A DNA stretch of 25,945 bases. Source: CAYWEP01 sp964608945. Lineage in GTDB: Bacteria; Patescibacteriota; Microgenomatia; Levybacterales; UBA12049. Location of the stretch: assembly GCA_964608945.1 (NCBI GenBank), contig CAZSQB010000010.1, forward strand, positions 1 through 25,945, read 5' to 3'. The first letter of the stretch is position 1, and each line of letters starts with the position of its first letter. The position numbers and the translations under genes are program-made. Below, one piece after another: positions 1 through 7,957 of the stretch. The notes below the pieces were generated by a model. The model was given only the letters and a program-made list of their open reading frames with translations. It was not told the origin of the DNA and searched no databases.

Positions 1-12
1 GGCTGGTATCTT

Positions 13-33
13 GTACTGAGCGTAGTCGAAGTA
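13..33. repeat. imperfect palindromic repeat (CTGAGCGTAGTCGAAG type)
   Basis: The stretch contains CTGAGCGTAGTCGAAG flanked by GTA on each side, forming an imperfect palindrome. The motif resembles short dispersed intergenic repeats I know from several bacterial phyla including CPR genomes. Only one copy is visible here, so membership of a repeat family is from memory. Confidence 0.4.
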
Positions 34-265
34 TTCTTTGCTGCCATAACGGCTTGATTATACAGGAGAACGAGCTGTTTTTTAAGGGGACAGTTGCGAC
101 GGCAATGTTAGCAGCAGAACAGATGAGGTGATAGTGTTTTAACATTGATAATTTAGCTTATTACAGCGACATAATCATTGAAAAAAGACGGGTAATACTT
201 GCTTCTTTGGCCTCAACGCGTCCTTTTTTTTCCAAGTTTTTGCCCAATTTTGGCTTTTCACAGTG

Positions 266-303
266 AAAAAAGCAGTTTTTTAGCGGAAAAGTGGGCTTTT
301 TTT
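266..303 (+). terminator. possible intrinsic terminator
   Basis: AAAAAAGC at 266-273 pairs with GCTTTTTT at 295-302, with a 21-nt loop and one further T. The T-run is part of the stem, as in many bidirectional terminators. It would end a transcript entering from the left edge. The stem is mostly A-T, so strength is doubtful. Confidence 0.3.
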
Positions 304-395
304 AGGTTTTAAATAGTTATTGCTTTTGATAGTTTCTGATGCATTATTTTACACTTATCGTTTCTCAAAGTTTCCAATTTAGCCACGACCTCAAC

Positions 396-424
396 TTGCC
401 TTTTCTACATCTATTATCTACTAT
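396..424 (+). promoter_or_regulatory. sigma70-type promoter, near-leaderless
   Basis: TTGCCT (396-401), a 17-nt spacer and TACTAT (419-424). The start codon at 436 is 11 nt beyond the -10 box, so the predicted leader is only about 5 nt. No SD is present, which fits near-leaderless translation. Confidence 0.4.
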
Positions 425-435
425 AGTAGCAGCAT

Positions 436-1191
436 ATGAAAAATAGCCAGTTTAAAACCAATCAACAAACAATATCCAAAAAAATAGCCCTTATCACTTC
501 CCTTTGCGCTTTGGTCTATACCCTTTGTAGGACGGAAGCTCCTGTTGCTGAGGCATTTACAATGTCTAGTCCCAACTACACCATTCGCATGGGAACCGCC
601 GATCCGGAAAGTGCAAGAAAATCTCTTAAGAGTACCAATGCCCAAGTAACCAGTGAAACAACCTCTCGGCAAACCTCTATAGTAAAAGCAGGATTTGGGG
701 AGTCTCTTCGCTTTACCTTTTCCATAAACCAGACTGTCATTGATTTCGGAACCCTCACTCCAACCAACCCAGTAACAAGAACAAATGAACTATCAGTCTT
801 TCAGAGCCCCATCACCGGATACAGTATCATAGCCCAAGAGGATCATCAGCTCCTTTCAGGGTCTGACATCTCCATTCCCGACGCAACGTGTGACAACGGA
901 TCATGCACTGAGTCGCTTGCTTCCCCCTGGAGCAGTACTGTCGTGTTTGGTTTTGGTTATCGGTGTAAAAATATAACTGGCAATGATTGCGCTTCTGATT
1001 TTGCCTTAGAAAGCAATTATAAGCAATTTCCAGATTTTGCAAAACAAGAAAGCCCGCAAGGTGTTATGATTGGCAGAGGGGGCATCAGAGATGCTAAAGC
1101 GCGAATTAGCTACAGAATAAATATCTCAGGCACCCAAGCACCCGGCCCCTACAAAAATGTTATTACATACCTTGCAGTACCCAACTTCTGA
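436..1191 (+). CDS. secreted surface protein of unknown function (WxL/coat-like beta protein)
   Basis: 251 residues. A long N-terminal export signal (positive n-region around residues 1-16, hydrophobic stretch about 17-30) leads to a likely cleavage after AEA near residue 40. The mature part is Ser/Thr/Asn-rich and beta-like, with a repeated FGTLTP-type strand pattern and four cysteines in two pairs (CDNGSC, and the C...C of the YRCKN region), suggesting disulfides outside the cell. I recall this family as recurrent in Microgenomates genomes but know no function. The next gene starts 14 nt downstream and encodes a membrane-anchored Ig-like protein. That pairing resembles the Gram-positive arrangement of WxL surface proteins with their DUF916-type partners, an analogy rather than a demonstrated homology. 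There is no SD; the promoter lies immediately upstream. Confidence 0.75.
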   Translation: MKNSQFKTNQQTISKKIALITSLCALVYTLCRTEAPVAEAFTMSSPNYTIRMGTADPESARKSLKSTNAQVTSETTSRQTSIVKAGFGESLRFTFSINQTVIDFGTLTPTNPVTRTNELSVFQSPITGYSIIAQEDHQLLSGSDISIPDATCDNGSCTESLASPWSSTVVFGFGYRCKNITGNDCASDFALESNYKQFPDFAKQESPQGVMIGRGGIRDAKARISYRINISGTQAPGPYKNVITYLAVPNF

Positions 1192-1205
1192 CAATTGCCA
1201 TCAAA

Positions 1206-2207
1206 ATGAGTAACAAGCACATGAAGCCTGTATTACACTTTCCAACAATCTTTCTCTCTATCCTTACCTCTATACTAGGAATCCAACTAATATCGCCTAT
1301 AGCAAGCGCCCAAGAGGTCTCGCTTGCCATCAATCCACCGATTATCACCATACAACTCATTCCGCCAGCTGCTGTATCAAATTCACTATCAATTACTAAC
1401 AAAACAGATCAAACAACAGCAGTGAGCATAGAACTCCGTCCGTTTACCGCTGCGCCATCGGCAGATGGAAGACTTCAGTTTGCTCCGCAAGACAAAGTAA
1501 CAACAGGGTTTCTTAGAAATGTTCAGATCCTTGATGGCAACAGCCAGATTAATAACATTACTCTCTCCCCGAAACAGCAAAAGATACTTATGCTTCGCGT
1601 CAATATTCCAAAAGACGCCAAATCACAAGACTATTACTTTTCCATCCTTTTTATAAACAAAGATAACAAAAAACATCAATCGAATGATAAAACCAATACA
1701 GAAAGCATCCTCAATGCCGGCATAGCAACAAATGTGATAATTTCTATTGGCCCAAACCCTCGGAGCACTGCTAGTCTCGAAGAGTTTTCATCTCCCACCT
1801 TTCTCAATTCGGGACCCGTACCATTTGTGATTGGTTTGAAAAATACAAGCAAGCACTTCATCTCTGCATATGGTCAGATTCTTGTGAAAAATATGTTTGG
1901 CCAAACGATTGGAAAAGTAGATCTCGCGCAAACAAATATTCTCAGCCAAACAAATAGGTATATTCCAGATACAAAACAAAGCTACCTAGAGCAAGGTAGC
2001 ACTGTGGTCCCAACTGCAGTATGGCCAGAGAAATTTCTGCTGGGATTTTACAAAGCAAGGCTTGAGCTAAGTCTCTCAGAAAACGGGCCAACAATCAATC
2101 GCGAGATAAGCTTCTTATCCTTTCCCCTCCCGCTCATGGGCATAGCTATCTTCTCTCTAATTGTTATTGTCTTCATCCGCAACCGAGTGAGAAAGAGGAT
2201 GCTATAG
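1206..2207 (+). CDS. membrane-anchored Ig-like protein, DUF916/WxL-interacting-like
   Basis: 333 residues. A signal peptide (hydrophobic about residues 13-33, cleavage near IASA-Q35) precedes two beta-rich domains. The first begins with the SLAINPPIITIQLIPP region and has the LSITNKTDQTTAVSIEL pattern typical of Ig-like periplasmic-chaperone or DUF916 folds; the second runs about 180-300. A single C-terminal membrane helix (about 308-328) is followed by a basic tail NRVRKRML, so the protein is anchored with its bulk outside. This order (signal, two Ig-like domains, helix, short basic tail) matches WxL-interacting proteins of Firmicutes. It is probably co-transcribed with the secreted protein just upstream and may tether or present it. 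ATG at 1206 has no SD; ATG at 1221 is an alternative start. Confidence 0.75.
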   Translation: MSNKHMKPVLHFPTIFLSILTSILGIQLISPIASAQEVSLAINPPIITIQLIPPAAVSNSLSITNKTDQTTAVSIELRPFTAAPSADGRLQFAPQDKVTTGFLRNVQILDGNSQINNITLSPKQQKILMLRVNIPKDAKSQDYYFSILFINKDNKKHQSNDKTNTESILNAGIATNVIISIGPNPRSTASLEEFSSPTFLNSGPVPFVIGLKNTSKHFISAYGQILVKNMFGQTIGKVDLAQTNILSQTNRYIPDTKQSYLEQGSTVVPTAVWPEKFLLGFYKARLELSLSENGPTINREISFLSFPLPLMGIAIFSLIVIVFIRNRVRKRML

Positions 2208-2955
2208 ATTTTGATTCACAAACAATCAAACGTCTTATCCGCCAAATAATAGACTAAAATAAGCTATTTAAGCTGGAAATTAATATTATGAGGTATTCTA
2301 TATCAAGAAATAAGAGTCTTATTTGGCTTGTGAAATAGTCTTTTGAAGGAGTAAGCTAGTCTATGCACAGAATAACGCTTTTTTCCGAAAAATAAGCGTT
2401 AATTTAAAATAAGTACTGTTATAACAGTCCAAATATAATGAAATAAGATCTTAGCACTTATTTCCTCTTCCTGACAGCTTAGCAACTTTTGCTTTTCTTG
2501 CCTATTTTTCATAATTACAGCCAAAAGCAAAACCACCAAAATACTAGAAGACTAAAATTGCCTAGAATTACTTGTTCTTTGGGATTTTAGGATGGTTTTT
2601 TCTGTCCAAAAGCTAGTAGATCGCATTTAATATCAATTGATATAGATTTATAGTCTTGGTTAATTGGCATTTTCAAGTCTTGATTTCCCGATTTCTTAGA
2701 AAAAAACATAAACATTTTAATTTCACCATAAAAATTCCCTATTTTCACATAGGTTTTCGTTTTTTATTTCCTATCTTATTAGATCAAAAGATAACAGTTT
2801 ATGTCTACTCTAGGTTCTTGACAAGCTGAAATCATCTGATCTAGCCTATTAATAGAGGTATTATTTATGTCTAGGACCTGCCGTAATAATCCTTATAACC
2901 CGTATAATCTGGTGGCTAATATGCAAATCCATGAAAGGAGCTTCGGTATTTAAAA
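2208..2955. other. 748-bp AT-rich non-coding gap with clustered inverted repeats
   Basis: No credible ORF on either strand. Three inverted repeats cluster here: AACGCTT/AAGCGTT with an inner complementary run (2374-2400), the perfect 14-bp palindrome ACTGTTATAACAGT (2415-2428), and GAAATAAG/CTTATTTC (2440-2464). A TATAAT box at 2903-2908 without a good -35, and AAAGGAG at 2934-2940, lie just before the giant gene. The rest is low-complexity AT-rich sequence in which I see nothing. Confidence 0.55.
2903..2940 (+). promoter_or_regulatory. candidate -10 box and distant SD for the giant surface gene
   Basis: TATAAT at 2903-2908 lacks a recognisable -35. AAAGGAG at 2934-2940 ends 15 nt before the ATG at 2956, farther than the usual 5-10 nt. 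No in-frame ATG lies closer, so 2956 is kept as the start. The assignment is weak. Confidence 0.3.
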
Positions 2956-5900
2956 ATGGAGCTTCTTTCCCAATTTTCACAATATTTATTCTCGCAGAAA
3001 CAGCCAGCCAGCCAGCTCACAGTAAAAAACTACCTCTCGGACATTCGTAAGTTCATCCGCTGGTTCGAAATTGAATTTTCACGACCCTTTTCACCGTCAT
3101 TATTTAGCTGGCGAATAATTCAGATCTATAGAGAAAAATCTGCAATGCAGAGAAGCTCTCTTGAGAGAAGCCTTTCTTCTCTTCGAAAATTCGCAAGCTT
3201 TCTTTTACTATGCAACGAAATTGCGAGTGACCCATTTGAAGAGTTAGCTCGCAAACTTGAGTCTGCTTCAAAATACAAAGACAAATGGCGCCTTCATGAA
3301 TTCAAGAACTTTCTCCACAACAATAAATCATCATATCTTACTATTAAAAACTATATCATTGATGCGCGGCAATTCATTGGCTGGCTTGAGAAAATCTATC
3401 CACCAAGCGAGAGCTACGAGGTTAAAGAGGAGAATCTTTTTGAGAAAATAGACCCTCTTCTTCTTGAAGAATATAAAGCAAGATTGTCTGATTTGCTTGG
3501 ACTGTCAGCAGCGTCAGTGAATCGCAAGCTCTCCTCACTCAGACGATACTTTGCTTTTGCACAGGAAGTAGGCATGATGGATTCTGCCCCAGCCGTAAGA
3601 TCAGTCCATGAAACTACCACAACATATCAGCCCCTTGAGCCTCAACAGACAGCCCATCAGTTGATCGCGCGCAGCCAAGATTTAGCAGACCTTTGCCCAC
3701 AAGTGCCAAACGAACACAAGAAATCATACTCTTCATTCCCACCAGTACGAATGTTCCAGAAAATGGCTGCCTTAACAACGCACATTTTAGATGCAGCCCT
3801 TATTCTGCCTATTGTAAAAATTGCTTCAGAATTACATTTACTCTGGTGGACTGCTAAAGGTCAACCGCTGTTCGCTCGGCCCAATCTTACAAGCAAAACA
3901 AAAAATTCAGGCTTTATTTACCCATTTGTGTCTGTTCACAACCTTAAGAAAGAGTTTTACGCTCCATTTTCAGTCGGACTCAGCCATCTTCCTTTACACA
4001 AGCGCCTATGGCACCGCCTTCGACATACACGACCTAAATGGTATAAAAGATATCATACATATCCACTTGTGCATTATTTTCACTTTGCAATGCTGATGAT
4101 GATTATGACTGGGATAGGTATAGCAATATACCGGAGCCTTTTGCTAGAACCGAATCAGAATAAAGGCGTTTTGGCCTCCTCGGCAGTAGCGCTAAAAACG
4201 CTCTCTTTCCAAGGACGATTAACTGACGCTAAGGACAACCCTATAACAAACACCAAGCAATTGCGCTTTGTTATATACAATAGCGAAACAGCTTCTGGAT
4301 CAGCGAGGCTATGGGAAGAGGTAAGAAGAGTACAACCAAATAGCCAGGGCCAATTTTCTGCCATTCTCGGGAGTAGCAATACCGGAAGGAGCAGTGGCGT
4401 TTGCAACAATGGCAATCCAACCCCCCTGCCTGCTACGACGAGCTGCGGCATCCCACAAGCAATATTTCAAGCCAGCCAAAGTTTATGGCTTGGCATTACT
4501 GCCGAATCAGATCCTGAGCTTTCGCCTCGTCAACAGCTTGCAACCGCCGGATACGCAAGCGACGCGCAGATGCTGCAAGGACTTCTGCCGACAACCGACT
4601 CCAGTGTCACTACCAATACGAATGCCTTGCTTGCTCTTAATTCCACTGGTAGCCTTGTTATACCTGGATCATCAACCACAACATTTCAAGCAGCTGGTGC
4701 TGGCCTTCGATTGACTGGCCAATCAATTTCACTAACAACTAACCTGGGATCAGGCGGAGATATCATTATGGATCCTGAAGGAGCAGTGGATCTAAGAAAG
4801 GGCCTGGTAAACAATGCTACAGTAAATAACATTTTGACAGCTTTAGGAGCTGTTGAAGTAGATGATCTTTTTGCTGTTTTGGCATCATCAAGCGGGCAAT
4901 CTGCAGTTACGATTGACCAGACCGGAATAGGTCCGATACTGAGCGCTTCAGTGAGCGGCATTGCCAAATTTACCCTTGAGAATACCGGCGCTGCGACATT
5001 TGCCGAGGATCTTGCGGTCAATGGAGATGATCTCACGACAACACAGGAAGCATTCAATCTGCTTAATACAAACGCCTCGACGATCAATTTCGCCGGGGCG
5101 GCAAGCACAATTAGTATTGGCTCTGCTTCAGGAACGCTACTTCTTCGTAATGGAATAGTCGCAGTGAATGGAATTCTTAATGCCGCAGGCGGTATAAATA
5201 TCACTCCGGGGAAAAACTTGACATTCAGCCGATTCACAAGCGATGGCGGAATACTCTATACAAATGGCTCAGGTGTTGTTGCGCAGGCCTCAGCTGGAAG
5301 CGCTGGACAGTGTCTACAGTCGGCAGGTGGCGGAACGCCAACCTGGGGCACATGTGGGGTATCCTCTGGAGCGGGAGCAACTTGGACAGTCAGCGCTGGA
5401 ACGCTTTTTCCCAATCAAGCCTCAGTTCTTGATGTTCTCATTGGCGGCACCGCGTCAAACGCGGCCAAGTTTGCCTTTATCAATACCGGGAGCGGTACTC
5501 CAACTGCATCAATATCCGGCAATCTATCACTCTCTGTACCAACAGGTACTACTCCAGAGGCAACGCTTGATATTCTCAACAATGGTATGCTCAACATCAG
5601 AGCATCACCTGGGGGAAATGCCGGACTCACATCGCGCCTGTTCATTAGTAATAATGGCAATGTCGGTATCGGCACAACTACTCCAATTGCTGGATTACTG
5701 GTAGTGAACGGGGCCATTGACGCGACTTTTGCTACAGCGAATTCAGAGCGCCTCTGCTGGGATGATTCTGGAGCCTCAAATATTACCGATTGCACGGGTA
5801 CTCCAGGTGACTACGCAGAAGAATACGCAACCTCTGATGGCTCAATTGAAGCCGGAGATGTCGTCATTATTGATAAAACTCGAGCTGGCGCTGAGATAGA

Positions 5901-7803
5901 TAAAAACGGGGAGAAAGGTTCGAAAGCCTGGATTGTCAAAGCAGAAAAACCATACCAATCAGAGCTGCTTGGTGTTATATCAACTAACCCGAATGAGGTG
6001 ATTGGTCAAAATTTCACATCTTTGGAGAATCCTCGCCCGGTTGCCCTGAATGGACGCATTCCAGTAAAGGTTTCAAGTGAGAATGGGCAGATTGGCATCG
6101 GTGATAACCTTACCAGTTCATCAATCCCCGGAGTGGCCATGAAGGCAACCAAAGCTGGTCAAATTATAGGAAAAGCGCTCTCTGCCTATAGCGACGAAGG
6201 AATCGGCAAAATCATAGCGTTTGTGAACATCTCCTGGTTTGATCCTGACACAACTATCTCACACACGGGCAATCTGCGATTCAAACTAGATCCGAACAAT
6301 AAATACAGCGTTCTTGACAGCAATGGCGAGCTTATAGAACGAAAAGGAATATTTAGCGAGGCAGTCATCGGCAATATGAAAGCCGGGACCATTCAGGCAC
6401 AAAGCATCCTCATAGCCGGAACATCGCTAAAAGAATATATTGGAAATAGGATCGATGAGGTCTTAAGCACAAAAAATGACCTGATCTCTCCTATATCTCA
6501 AGCGGATCGGATTCATACAAATATCATTTCGCCACTGTCATCAGATAGCATTCTTGTCAATGGCAAACTGACCATTAGTCATCCTCGCGAAAGTCGAAGA
6601 TCCTCCGAGGAGGGCGAGGATCAGATCCGCCAGCCGGTGGATGACGTCCTTCTTGATGTTAAAGGCTCGGCCAGCGTTGCAGGCACGCTCCGCGCCAAAA
6701 AGATTATCGCCGATGAAATAGAAGGACTGCCGCAAGCATCAGTTTCTGCGACATATATAACAAATACAACCAATGTATACCAGACCGCTACACCTTCAGC
6801 GGCGCCTACGCCCGCGTCAAACGCGGCTACACCAAGTGCGACCCCCGCACCCCGGGCAACCCAGAGCGCAAACCAAAACCTGACACCGCTTCCTGAAGGC
6901 GCATCATTACTGTCCCCTGTTTTTCAAACCGAATATACAAGCATTGGAAGTATTGCTGGCATGCTAACATACACGCCCCAACTACAAGCTGACTTTGCCC
7001 GCCTAGACTCGGTCGAGGCGAGGCTGGCGACATTCCACCAAGGAGTCATGGTCTTTGGCCCCACAAGCCTTGCGGATGTATCAGTTGCCAATCAGTTGGC
7101 AGTCGGCGGGAATCTTATCTTAGCTGAGAACTCAATCAACGTCTTAGGAGCTGACCTTGAAATACAACCGTTCAGGCAGGGCAATGTATCATTTATGAGT
7201 GGATTGGTAGCGATTGATACTGAAGGCAATTTCAGCGTAGCGGGGAATGCCAACTTTGCCAAAGATGTGAGCGTAAAAGGCAAGCTCTCAGCCCGATTTA
7301 TCAGTCCAATACCTGATGAAGATTTAGTCATCCGTCTTGCTGGTCATCCTCGCGAAAGCGAGGATCTGATTCCCGGTCAAGCCGGGAATGACAAGGGTCA
7401 GCTGGTTGTCCAGAATGCTTCCGGTTCAGGGGTACTGAAGATCAATCAGCTCGGTGATTTGATCGCGTCCGGCAGCGGAACATTTAATAACCTCATTGCC
7501 AACGGATTGAAAGTCGTGCGGGGCGTACAAGCTGATACCTCACTCACTGAGACAGTTGCATCCTCCTCTGCGGGCACTGCGATTATTACACGAAATCAAG
7601 CTGAGCGAACTGTTTTTTCTCCATTTGTCAAAGAAGATTCGCTTATCTACATCACACCAACATCTGATACTGCCAGCCTTACACCCTACATCGCTCGACA
7701 AACTGCCGAGGATCCCCTTCAAGGAACAAAAGGTTCATTCACGATCCAAATCCCAAGCGCTATTAGTAAGGATATAAAAGTGAACTGGTGGATAGTCAAC
7801 TAA
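2956..7803 (+). CDS. giant surface protein: tandem recombinase SAM-like domains, membrane helix, fibre-like exterior
   Basis: 1615 residues. Residues about 1-95 and 111-212 each resemble the core-binding (SAM-like, Phage_int_SAM) domain of tyrosine recombinases, with the diagnostic T-x-x-x-Y-x-x-D-x-R-x-F and SxxRxFxxF patterns (LTVKNYLSDIRKF; LTIKNYIIDARQF; VNRKLSSLRRYFAF). No catalytic recombinase domain (R...HxxR...Y) follows. A basic stretch (HRLRHTRPKWYKRYH) leads into a membrane helix at about 377-397, so the N-terminus should be cytoplasmic. Outside, SFQGRLTD (about 417) begins a long Gly/Ser/Thr/Asn-rich beta region with NVGIGTTTP (902) and DYAEEY (952), patterns I know from tail-fibre-like CPR surface proteins. 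A Pro/Thr/Ala linker (about residues 1275-1310) precedes a beta-repeat tail ending DIKVNWWIVN. Two palindromic elements are inserted in frame. The gene seems intact. Adhesin or fibre role is inferred. Confidence 0.8.
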   Translation: MELLSQFSQYLFSQKQPASQLTVKNYLSDIRKFIRWFEIEFSRPFSPSLFSWRIIQIYREKSAMQRSSLERSLSSLRKFASFLLLCNEIASDPFEELARKLESASKYKDKWRLHEFKNFLHNNKSSYLTIKNYIIDARQFIGWLEKIYPPSESYEVKEENLFEKIDPLLLEEYKARLSDLLGLSAASVNRKLSSLRRYFAFAQEVGMMDSAPAVRSVHETTTTYQPLEPQQTAHQLIARSQDLADLCPQVPNEHKKSYSSFPPVRMFQKMAALTTHILDAALILPIVKIASELHLLWWTAKGQPLFARPNLTSKTKNSGFIYPFVSVHNLKKEFYAPFSVGLSHLPLHKRLWHRLRHTRPKWYKRYHTYPLVHYFHFAMLMMIMTGIGIAIYRSLLLEPNQNKGVLASSAVALKTLSFQGRLTDAKDNPITNTKQLRFVIYNSETASGSARLWEEVRRVQPNSQGQFSAILGSSNTGRSSGVCNNGNPTPLPATTSCGIPQAIFQASQSLWLGITAESDPELSPRQQLATAGYASDAQMLQGLLPTTDSSVTTNTNALLALNSTGSLVIPGSSTTTFQAAGAGLRLTGQSISLTTNLGSGGDIIMDPEGAVDLRKGLVNNATVNNILTALGAVEVDDLFAVLASSSGQSAVTIDQTGIGPILSASVSGIAKFTLENTGAATFAEDLAVNGDDLTTTQEAFNLLNTNASTINFAGAASTISIGSASGTLLLRNGIVAVNGILNAAGGINITPGKNLTFSRFTSDGGILYTNGSGVVAQASAGSAGQCLQSAGGGTPTWGTCGVSSGAGATWTVSAGTLFPNQASVLDVLIGGTASNAAKFAFINTGSGTPTASISGNLSLSVPTGTTPEATLDILNNGMLNIRASPGGNAGLTSRLFISNNGNVGIGTTTPIAGLLVVNGAIDATFATANSERLCWDDSGASNITDCTGTPGDYAEEYATSDGSIEAGDVVIIDKTRAGAEIDKNGEKGSKAWIVKAEKPYQSELLGVISTNPNEVIGQNFTSLENPRPVALNGRIPVKVSSENGQIGIGDNLTSSSIPGVAMKATKAGQIIGKALSAYSDEGIGKIIAFVNISWFDPDTTISHTGNLRFKLDPNNKYSVLDSNGELIERKGIFSEAVIGNMKAGTIQAQSILIAGTSLKEYIGNRIDEVLSTKNDLISPISQADRIHTNIISPLSSDSILVNGKLTISHPRESRRSSEEGEDQIRQPVDDVLLDVKGSASVAGTLRAKKIIADEIEGLPQASVSATYITNTTNVYQTATPSAAPTPASNAATPSATPAPRATQSANQNLTPLPEGASLLSPVFQTEYTSIGSIAGMLTYTPQLQADFARLDSVEARLATFHQGVMVFGPTSLADVSVANQLAVGGNLILAENSINVLGADLEIQPFRQGNVSFMSGLVAIDTEGNFSVAGNANFAKDVSVKGKLSARFISPIPDEDLVIRLAGHPRESEDLIPGQAGNDKGQLVVQNASGSGVLKINQLGDLIASGSGTFNNLIANGLKVVRGVQADTSLTETVASSSAGTAIITRNQAERTVFSPFVKEDSLIYITPTSDTASLTPYIARQTAEDPLQGTKGSFTIQIPSAISKDIKVNWWIVN
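6578..6645. repeat. in-frame palindromic element (copy 1, complex) within the giant gene
   Basis: GTCATCC at the left end pairs with GGATGAC at the right end. Inside, CCTCGC pairs with GCGAGG around a CCTCC/GGAGG core, and ATCCGCC-AGCC-GGTGGAT forms a further hairpin that competes for part of the outer stem. The element is read as SHPRESRRSSEEGEDQ, unlike the beta-rich flanks. It shares its first 17 bases with the copy at 7343. Confidence 0.65.
7343..7392. repeat. in-frame palindromic element (copy 2) within the giant gene
   Basis: GTCAT (7343-7347) pairs with ATGAC (7388-7392), enclosing hairpin CCTCGC-GAAA-GCGAGG (7348-7363) and hairpin TTCCCGG-TCAAG-CCGGGAA (7370-7388, sharing its last base with the outer stem). 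It is read as GHPRESEDLIPGQAGND inside a surface domain. The cloverleaf-like form resembles dispersed palindromic repeats of other bacteria, including the protein-inserted RPE elements of Rickettsia. Confidence 0.7.
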
Positions 7804-7807
7804 AGAA

Positions 7808-7900
7808 TGTCAAATTTCAAATTTCCAATATCCAATTTCCAATCAAGTAAGTTTTCATTTGACATTTGATATTTGAAATTGGTAATTATTTGAAATTCAT
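7808..7900. repeat. AT-rich intergenic inverted repeat (AATTTCAAATTTCC type), no cargo
   Basis: A left arm of iterated CAAATTTCAAATTTCCAAT-type words is followed within about 20 nt by a right arm of TTTGACATTTGATATTTGAA-type words, its approximate reverse complement. The same arm types recur around the S23 gene at 21241-21290 and 21645-21690, and singly at 18975-19006 and 24160-24215. The family is common in CPR intergenic DNA as I recall it. Confidence 0.6.
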
Positions 7901-7912
7901 GGAATGTTATCC

Positions 7913-7941
7913 TTGACATTATATTGATACAAATATAGAGT
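7913..7941 (+). promoter_or_regulatory. sigma70-type promoter for the O-antigen-ligase-like gene
   Basis: TTGACA (7913-7918), 17-nt spacer, TAGAGT (7936-7941). The ATG at 7958 lies 16 nt beyond the -10, giving a predicted leader of about 10 nt with no SD. Confidence 0.6.
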
Positions 7942-7957
7942 AGAGATACTATTATAT

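Larger units (their letters stand above)
34..435. other. non-coding region upstream of the surface-protein pair
   Basis: No convincing ORF is present on either strand. The region is AT-rich. It holds a perfect palindrome TTTTCAC-A-GTGAAAA at 255-269, a terminator-like hairpin at 266-303, and a promoter for the first gene at 396-424. Nothing else is recognised. Confidence 0.5.

Noticed and set aside
2956..3650. Site-specific tyrosine recombinase (integrase) gene
   Set aside because: Only the N-terminal core-binding type domains are present. The frame continues into a membrane helix and a surface fibre, and no R, HxxR or catalytic Tyr region follows.
7808..7900. CRISPR array
   Set aside because: The repeated AT-rich words vary in length and spacing, have no unique spacers, and no cas gene is present. 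They are dispersed intergenic repeats.
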